Positions 56,731 through 64,000 of a stretch of 64,000 nt of DNA are shown one piece after another (positions within the stretch are counted from its first letter, which is position 1; each line of letters begins with the position of its first letter). The DNA is from Sycon ciliatum. Taxonomy: Eukaryota > Porifera > Calcarea > Leucosolenida > Sycettidae. The stretch covers positions 16,521,654 through 16,585,653 of the forward strand of contig NC_088646.1 of NCBI RefSeq assembly GCF_964019385.1, written 5' to 3'. The position numbers were made by a program, and so were the translations under genes. A model generated the notes under the pieces. It was not told the DNA's origin, did no database searches, and worked only from the letters and a program-made list of their open reading frames with translations.

Positions 56731-59700
56731 TATGAAGGGGCGATTGCATGTCTTCAAGTATTGTACCTCGCAAGTTAGAGCCGCGGAGGTTGGCTTCACG
56801 TAGATTGCTGCCAGTGAGGTCACAGTTCTGCATGACGGAACACGGGGAAACAGAGGAAAAAATAACGAATAACGAATACAGTGCAGCCTTTTCTCCATGA
56901 TGCTACATTTAATTAACACTTGGTCAGCTACAGGGGGGGGGGGGGGGGGGGGGGGCATGTTTTCTATTGCACTCCATCACCATGGCCCTGGCTACAGCAC
57001 CTATCACAGTGATCATCACACTGTGGCACTCTACACGCAGCCTACTAGGGACATTGCTAGGCCAGGGACAGGTGTGGAGCATGTCTTTGCAGGCCTCCTT
57101 CAACAAGGCAGGTCATAGCGGCCTTGGAAAACATTCGGAATGCAACATGATCTCCTCTGCACTGCCACTCAAAAATCAATGGGCTTGGCAAAGTTGGCAT
57201 GGAAACACAATAGACACAACATATACTAACATCTTCAATACAATTCTGTCGAAACAAATCGGTGTCTGTTGTTTGTCGATTGGCTGAGTTTCTATCAACG
57301 ATTGCTACCTTGTCTCCGACTAGAATCTTTAAATGCCCGGTACATTTCCCACTTGGATTTCATATTTAATACAGAAAAAACATGTCTGCCCCTCCAGGCA
57401 TGGCGATGTCAGACAGACGGCGTGCGTGACTACGAGCGGTACAGGGAGTACAGGTTCACAGGAAGGTTAGGTAAATACTGTAAAACATGTAATTTTAGGT
57501 GCATTGAAATTTCGGTGCCAGAGACCTGCCAGGTTTCAAGTGTAATTTAGAATTAGGTGACCAGCATTCCCTTCACATACAGTGCATACTCTACTGCCTT
57601 TTAGGTGTAATTTAAATTTAGGTGCCTGGTTTCTCTACCGAAATCGCCGAAATTAAAGTTACACTGAAAATTACGTGTTTTATAGTACCACCAGCAATAC
57701 TCATCACAGTCACAACTCAGTAGGGTGGATTTCTTAGTTCTCTCGAAGGCAGTGACATCATCTCTATCGGAACCTCTTTTTTTTTCTCTCACTTGCATCT
57801 ACATAACTACTTGGTAGAAACTTCCAGTAACAGAAGCACAGCTCTGACTTTGTCAGAAAGAACTACCTCATTTGACTTTGTCAGTTTGTATTAAACAGAA
57901 AAGTCCCCGGCAGCAAACATTCTTGCACTATACACGTATGTTATCGAGTATCGAGTCAGCTTTCGAATTCGAGTCGAGTACATGTACTGAGCGAGCGGGT
58001 ACTCGACTACTCAGTGTAGATCTACCTCAGTGTACTCCTTTAAAAGAACTAATCATGGCCACCACACTCTGATACAGTATAGTGGGTATACCAGGTAGCA
58101 AGCTTTGGACTTGGAGATAACGTTACTCTAAGACTTGACAGTGTAATGCATCTAAACTAATCTAAAGTAATTAAACGATTGCAAAAGTTCCACTTTGCGG
58201 GCATAGCGTTTAACGATCGCTGCCATCAGACATCCGTCCTATGATCCCTGCCATCAGACACCTGTCCTTTATTCCTCTAGTACAGAGAAGAGAAAGAATA
58301 GATCTTTTAAAAGTTTCAAAAAAGCTTTGTTGAGACTTGATTCTCAAGGATTTTCTCACTGAATCTTTTAGCTTTTTAAGCCCCGTTAGAGATTCAACTC
58401 CTACAGTAACATGTTTCATCGAGTCGGTGACAGAACTATGACATCGTGCTAGAGCGCGGAAGCAAATTTTACTTCTCCCGTCAGGCGCATAGCACTGCCG
58501 TTGGAGGTGGTCCGGTTGGAGGGGGTCTGGGGGTGTCCCCCGGGAAAATTTTGAAATTTGGGTGCAAAATCCTGCATTCTGGGCACTTCTGGGCGAAAAA
58601 GTGGTCCGGCCAAAGCCGGACCGGCTGCTACGCCCCTGCCCGTGATGGAGTCTTCCAGTGACTACACTGGGGTTTTCAAAACTCAAGCGGGCAGCTTAGA
58701 AGTTAGATTGTTGCTATAGCTCCAACAGTACAGTAGGATCGATGATCAGCCCTACGCCGGCCCGAGAATAAGAAAGCGAGATAAAGTGAAGTGCTGTGCC
58801 TGCAACAAACACAGACCTTGTACGAATTGTTCCTGTGTTGGCCTCGGACGCAGTTGCCAGGGTTGTGTGCCCGGCACTAACGACCGGTGCAGCAACCAGC
58901 AGAGCCGCACTGAGAGCTCCTCTCAAGCCGTGTCCTCCTCGTTTGCCCACCACTTCATCCAACGAGTTTGACATTGCAGCAACTCCCTGCATCTCTTCTT
59001 CCTGTCCTACCTTGCCACAACGTTTGGTTCGAAACATCACCGTACCAACTGCCACCGGTGCAGGTAAGCCAACGGTAGGAAAAGATGACGGTACTCTGGG
59101 CTCATTTCTGCGAGTGGATGCCGAACTCCTGGCGTCGATTGGAGACTCACAAACACCGCTCCCGTGAACAACCGAGCCAAGTGCAGGGGACAGTGGCGAA
59201 GCTTTTCTCGCTGCCAAATTCCAAGAGGCGTTCAGGGCTCCCTTGGTCAACAGTGAGGGTGGGCCTAACTCTGACATTCGCTCATTGTGGTGGAAGACAG
59301 TAGCTCTCAGGGGGAAGCAGTATGAGCTTCCTGATGGAAATATTGGCGCACGGTTCAGTAATATCCTGGGCGAGGAAATCGAACGATGCAATTCCAAGCG
59401 TCAATCATCCGAGAGAGAATTCATCTTCCCAGCTTTGGTCTTGCAGCACAACAAAATGATCCGCAAGGCGAAGGACATCCGTCCCCTTCTGACTCGGCGA
59501 TGGACATGTGGGAAGCCGGTCAGCTGTCTGAACTTCTCCGTGAAGCCGAGCACTGTGATCAACAGCTCATCTCTGTCTCGAGTCCCATGGCAACCACTAA
59601 AGTTGAACGGACCTTTGCCCACCTGATGCTGCAGGGAAGAGTCCGATCCGCAGTCCGTCTGCTTACGGAGCGCAATGGTGGAGGTGTGCTTGACCCTGCT

Positions 59701-61411
59701 GACGAGGCACATGGAAAGACAGGGCCGGCCCTTGGGGAAGTCGGTGTTTGAGATCCTCCAAGAGAAGCACCCCGCCCAGCAGCCACCTAATCACCAGGCA
59801 TTTGTCCATGCAGACGAACTGCCACCATTGGAGCACGTTGACATCACTGGCGCACACATCGAACAAGTTGCGAGACGGCTATTTAGCAGTGCAGGTCCAT
59901 GTGGCACAGATTCAGAGCAGTGGCGCTCCTTTCTCCTTTAGTTGTTGACATCCATGTGTACTTGATTGTGCAACACTGTTTTTGAGTTTCACCCGTTCAA
60001 GAGGCTTTTCTGTATGTGACAGTCTGCATCTAGTCATGCTATGTACACATTACTCCTGCACAGCACTGAATAGTGAATACTTCGAAGTACGTTCTAAGGA
60101 CTGTACGATCATTGCGTACACGAACAAAGAGGACTGCAGCCACAAAATACACGGCGTCATCTGCAACTTTTAAACTGTTACCTCGAGATCAGTGCCAGCC
60201 AAGACAGCGCCTTGCAGGTCACAGCGCCTGAGTGAGGCATTGCGCAAGCAGGCTACACGCAGCACCACACCAGACATGTGGCTATCTTCCAGGATGGAGT
60301 GCTTCATGTTGGCGCCTGAGCAAAGATATCCAAACACCCGCCCACACACACACACCCACACACACATCCACACACATCCACACACACACATCCGCACACA
60401 CATCCGCACACACATCCGCACACACATCCGCACACACATCCGCACACACATCCTCACACACATCCTCACACACATCCTCACACACATCCGCACACACATC
60501 CGCACACACATCCACACACACACACACATCCACAGATCCACACACACATCCGCACACACATCCGCACACACATCCGCACACACATCCGCACACACATCCG
60601 CACACACATCCACACAGACACATCTACACATCCACACACACGTCCGCACACACATCCGCACACACATCCGCACACACATCCGCACACACATCCACACACA
60701 CACATCCACACACACACACATCCACACACACATCCGCACACACATCCGCACACACACACATCCACGCACACATCTACACACACATCCACACACACACATC
60801 CACACACACATCCACACACACATCTGCACACACATCCACACACACATCCACACATACACACACACACCCACACACACACACATCCACACACACATCCACA
60901 CACACATCCACACACACACATCCACACACACATCCACACACACATCTGCACACACATCCACACACACATCCACACACACATCCACACATCCACACCCACA
61001 CCCACACCCACACCCACACATCCACACACACATCCACACACACACACATCCACACACACACACACACACACACATACACACACACATCCACACACACACA
61101 CATCCACACACACATCCGCACACACATCCGCACACACACACATCCACGCACACATCTACACACACATCCACACACACATCCACACACACATCCACACACA
61201 CATCTGCACACACATCCACACACACATCCACACATACACACACACACCCACACACACACATCCACACACACATCCACACACACATCCACACACACATCCA
61301 CACACACATCTGCACACACATCCACACACACACACATCCACACACACATCCACACATCCACACCCACACCCACACACACACATCCACACACACATCCACA
61401 CACACACACAT

Positions 61412-61485
<74 letters not shown>

Positions 61486-62237
61486 CCACACACACATCCA
61501 CACACACACACATCCACACACACATCCACACACACATCCACACCCACACATCCACACCCACACATCCACACCCACACATCCACACCCACACACACACACC
61601 CACACATCCACACCCACACATCCACACACACACACACGAGCATGCGCGCATACATGATGCTAGAACACGGGAGCTGCCAATTCATTAAATCAGGTATGTA
61701 TGTAATGTTCACTCCAACAGAGTAGATGTGAGTCTGCACGACATTTATTCACTATGGAATTCTTGAACTTTGTTCACGACATGATGTAAGAAAATAATGC
61801 TACAATCAAAAAACTAAACCGAACAAAGCGGATAGTGTACTCTATTACAGTACACTGCACGCCTGCGCACACACACACGCGTACACACACGCGTACACAC
61901 ACGCGCACACCACACACACGCACGCACACACCACACACACACACGCGCGCGCGCGCGCACACACACAGCTGAGAACGAGTGTGAGACGAAAGTACACCGT
62001 GATCTATTTCCTATCTGTGATCCCGTTACTCATTGCCCCCCCCCCCCCCCCCATCCCTCCCCTCCTCCACCAACATAGTATGCCTACACACACACGTACT
62101 GACCTTCCAAATTCGAACTCTTCCCAAGCGGGTCTTCAAAATCACAACCTCGCATGGTGGCAGACTCACAATTTGCTCGCACCATGTTAACACAGCGCAG
62201 GTTTGCACCCTAGGTGAAAACAACAAAGACGACGACG

Positions 62238-62279
<42 letters not shown>

Positions 62280-63308
62280 GCCAAAACCATTATCCGGTCA
62301 GCATTAAAACATTCTCAACAAGGACAAGAGTGCACATGCACAGTGAGCAACAAAGCTATGCTCGGCCTATTAATTCCATCCGCAAAAAAAAACTTTTTAG
62401 CTCTCTTGAAATAGTCAAGTTCTTGCAAAGTAACCCGATCTTTCTTGCTGATACAAGGATCAGGATGATGCAAAATAACAGTAATGACAAAGTCACGTCA
62501 TGATGGTGAAGTGCGAGGTGTTATATGGAACTGAAAAATTTGCGACCTCAGGCCTTCCCTAAAATAAGCCCCTGTCTGTAACAAGGTCCATGCCTCAAAA
62601 GAATCTGGAAACATCCAGCTCCGTGGGGCTTATTCCAAGAAATATGGTACAGTGTATTCACGGCTATCTCTCAAGCCAAGCTTCATTGCACAATGCAGTC
62701 AGTACACACAATTCTTGGCATCAGCACAAAGCACCCAACTTGGTCCACAAGCAGGTTTGCTTGGAAATATGCACGCAAAAAAGGCTTTTAATTAAAGGTA
62801 GCTCGAACCACTTTGACCATGAAAAAACTTTTCCACGGAAGAAGTGCTGTTTTCTCCGTTCTAAATTGTTCTCCAGCATGCATATGCCCCAGAAATGATA
62901 TTCACATGGGGGATACGTATGCATTTTGTTGTACTTATGGCCGCTTGAAAGTACGAAAAGCGCAATTTTCTGAACTTTGAGGCCCCATAAGTACAACAAA
63001 ATGCACAAGAGTAAGAGTAAGAGACCATGAAGAGAAGGGAATGAAAACGTTTGGTTCTAAAATGTCCTAATGTTCATTTGGACTGGTGTGGATTGCGCAG
63101 ATGCATGTACTGCATTGAAGAATTGGAAATGCTTCCAATTTGTTCTAAAACGACTTACATCAAGATTAGCCCTCTGCAAGTCCGCTTTGTTCAGGCAACA
63201 CTCTTCCAGATTGGCATTGCGCAGATCACAGCCACGTAGATTAGCTTGTTTGAAGTTGATGCAGTGCAGGTCCAGATTACTCAGATTGGCCCTTGCCAAG
63301 TTAATACC
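56711..63308 (-). CDS. KCTD9: KCTD9 orthologue, last four exons (5' part outside window)
   Basis: Exons on the minus strand are 63308-63159, 62209-62104, 60315-60182 and 56827-56711 (stop). Phases fit exactly (0, 1, 0). Together they give 168 residues of pentapeptide repeats in the same order as human KCTD9: GINLARANLSNLDLHCINFK, then GANLRCVNMVRANCE and CDFEDPLGKSSNLEG, then MSGVVLRVACLRNASLRRCD and AGTDLE, then NCDLTGSNLREANLRG ending ILEDMQSPLHMSQTVT (human ends near LTPLHMSQSVR). Pentapeptide repeats form a right-handed beta-helix. In KCTD9 they follow a ubiquitin-like start and a BTB domain used to bind CUL3 as a ubiquitin-ligase adaptor (family knowledge). The BTB part is not in the window. 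Intron 2 here holds a 1.3 kb minisatellite, and the last intron holds a retroelement fossil. Confidence 0.93.
57476..57687. mobile_element. MITE with TACTGTAAAACATGTAATTT termini
   Basis: Left TACTGTAAAACATGTAATTT and right AAATTACGTGTTTTATAGTA pair imperfectly over 21 bases. Inner GAAATTTCGG / CCGAAATCGCCGAAAT words resemble the remnant at 44012-44217. It lies in the last KCTD9 intron. Confidence 0.65.
58490..58640. repeat. Dispersed GGGGGTCTGGGGGTGTCCCC-type repeat
   Basis: Contains GGGGTGTCCCCCGGGAAAAT, TTTTGAAATTTGGGTGCAAA and CCTGCATTCTGGG, and ends near a GGTCCGGC/GCCGGACC pair. The same ordered words occur in reverse at about 26760-26890. Non-coding; KCTD9 intron. Confidence 0.6.
58780..59942 (+). 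mobile_element. Cys-rich retroelement fossil (RT-family N-terminal part)
   Basis: Translations show a Cys-rich block, KCCACNKHRPCTNCSC with GRSCQGCVPGTNDRC, near the start. Towards the end lie words such as VERTFAHLMLQGRVRSAVRL, VFEILQEKHPAQQPPNHQ and SSAGPCGTDSEQWRSFL. From memory, this combination is typical of a reverse-transcriptase-bearing element family in cnidarian and sponge genomes; the catalytic RT itself is not seen here. The frame is not continuous, so the copy is dead. It lies antisense in the last KCTD9 intron. Confidence 0.55.
60335..61635. repeat. 1.3 kb (CACACATCCR)n minisatellite
   Basis: About 130 units of roughly 10 bp, CACACATCCA or CACACATCCG, interspersed with (CA)n runs and CACACCCACA variants. 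Higher-order blocks repeat: a segment near 60755-60900 recurs near 61130-61280. It lies in a KCTD9 intron about 20 bp from an exon's acceptor. Long open frames of nearly 500 codons on both strands (HTHP or CVWM repeats) are artefacts. Confidence 0.95.
61640..62103. repeat. KCTD9 intron with CA/CG-alternating tracts
   Basis: At 61862-61970 (CA)n is mixed with CGCGTACACACACGCG and a (CG)n run, a purine-pyrimidine alternating tract. A run of 15-16 C lies at 62036-62052. No gene besides KCTD9. Confidence 0.7.
62210..63158. repeat. KCTD9 intron with (CAA)n
   Basis: (CAA)n at about 62237-62279 begins about 30 bases upstream (coding sense) of the KCTD9 exon at 62209. Near 62555-62650 AATAAGCCCC...GGGGCTTATT is an inverted pair like a MITE. 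GTACAACAAAATGCA and complement at about 62917-63005 form another. No separate gene. Confidence 0.55.
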
Positions 63309-64000
63309 CTGTGCATGCCGGGGAAAGAACAGAGGAACACGACCATGAGTTGACTTAGACCGGGGTAAACCCGCCGTGTGTAAACATGATAAGTTTCAAT
63401 ACAGACAGAGTGGGCACGTGTACTACCCAAGTCAGCGTGTGAGTAATTACCTGGACTTACAAAACACCCCATCGGCCATCACAGTGAAGGCAAACTGCAA
63501 CGCAAAGGACTCACCTGACACCGGAGTACACTGTTTGTGGGCGTTGGCACTAGCAGTGAAATGAACTCTCGCCTTGTCAGCGGGGCATCTGCTGCCTCAG
63601 ATGCTTCGCGGTCCTGAAGGAGGCAGTACATTACCCACAGCACTGAAATGTCAAGAACTTGACAAGAAGCTTGCTTACGACTCCCCTACATGCCAGGAAA
63701 TCATTATCTTCTCAAAGCGTGGGTGGGCAGGCAACAAGAACTTGCAAGCCAGTAGACTCACTACAGATGTAATCAAACATGAAGTGAATAAGAACGGCTG
63801 AATACAAATGGCACATCATGAGTGATAAACATTTAGGAGTGAGTCGGCAACAAAGCTTTAACAAATACACAGCTCCAATGAGAGTCATTCAGTCATTTCA
63901 GACTGATGTTTCCACATACGTAGGAACGCCACCACCCTCAAAGATCAGTGTATGGAAGCCACTCCTGCGCCAGTGGATGGATACCACTTTGGGGCTTTTG
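63309..64000. other. KCTD9 intron (5' side), no exon recognised
   Basis: The preceding KCTD9 exon (encoding the end of the BTB-linker region) was searched for on the minus strand and not found, so it lies beyond 64000. CCACATCCTTAGGAATGCCACC at 23537 and CCACATACGTAGGAACGCCACC near 63911 look related. Confidence 0.45.

Noticed and set aside
60170-61740. Open frames of nearly 500 codons on both strands
   Set aside because: They translate the CACACATCC minisatellite; only the ends on the minus strand (60182-60315) are a real KCTD9 exon.
62214-62414. Thr/Asn-run proteins around 62.25 kb
   Set aside because: Translation of a (CAA)n microsatellite; the real feature there is the minus-strand KCTD9 exon at 62104-62209.

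Overview
The window is eukaryotic and animal-like. It has spliced genes with GT-AG introns, a selenoprotein F gene, a bHLH-Orange factor, a sphingosine-1-phosphate phosphatase and a KCTD9-type pentapeptide protein. These sit in a matrix of MITEs, foldback elements, LTR retroelements and microsatellites. The mix fits a marine invertebrate, perhaps a sponge or another early-branching animal, but the species cannot be fixed from this sequence. There is one 200-base assembly gap at 21301-21500.

Layout. 1-3200: intergenic sequence with local duplications and a foldback element. 3551-9331 (+): a four-exon bHLH-Orange gene, closest in its basic region to Helt/Hey, whose 3.9 kb last intron holds MITEs and a 12-bp minisatellite. 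9332-20270: gene-poor, with several nested inverted-repeat elements, a decayed Ty3/gypsy pol fragment (about 15.9-16.7 kb) and one possible signal-peptide exon. 20274-25482: three large TTAA-flanked foldback elements of two families around the gap and a purine/pyrimidine-biased array. 26.5-28.4 kb: weakly supported minus-strand exons of a membrane protein. 29.9-32.85 kb: a broken Ty3/gypsy element whose LTR carries a hAT-type MITE with a perfect 8-bp target duplication. 33.2 kb: a tRNA-derived SINE-like insert. 34568-35029 (+): selenoprotein F (SEP15), with an in-frame UGA read as selenocysteine.

38174-43054 (-): a six-exon sphingosine-1-phosphate phosphatase whose exon phases and all three PAP2 motifs line up. 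44281-49930 (-): a young, whole-looking LTR retrotransposon with almost identical LTRs. 50-56.6 kb: MITEs, hairpins and minisatellites. 56711-63308 (-): the last four exons of a KCTD9 orthologue, with a 1.3 kb (TGTGTGGATG)-type minisatellite in one intron and a Cys-rich retroelement fossil in another; its BTB-encoding 5' exons lie beyond the window.

The host genes do not form a functional cluster: transcriptional control, ER glycoprotein folding, sphingolipid turnover and a ubiquitin-ligase adaptor type. The strongest host finding is the selenocysteine gene, which conventional annotation would split in two. The strongest structural findings are the TTAA foldback elements sharing one TTAA site, the nested hAT MITE, and a minisatellite grown from a transposon end.
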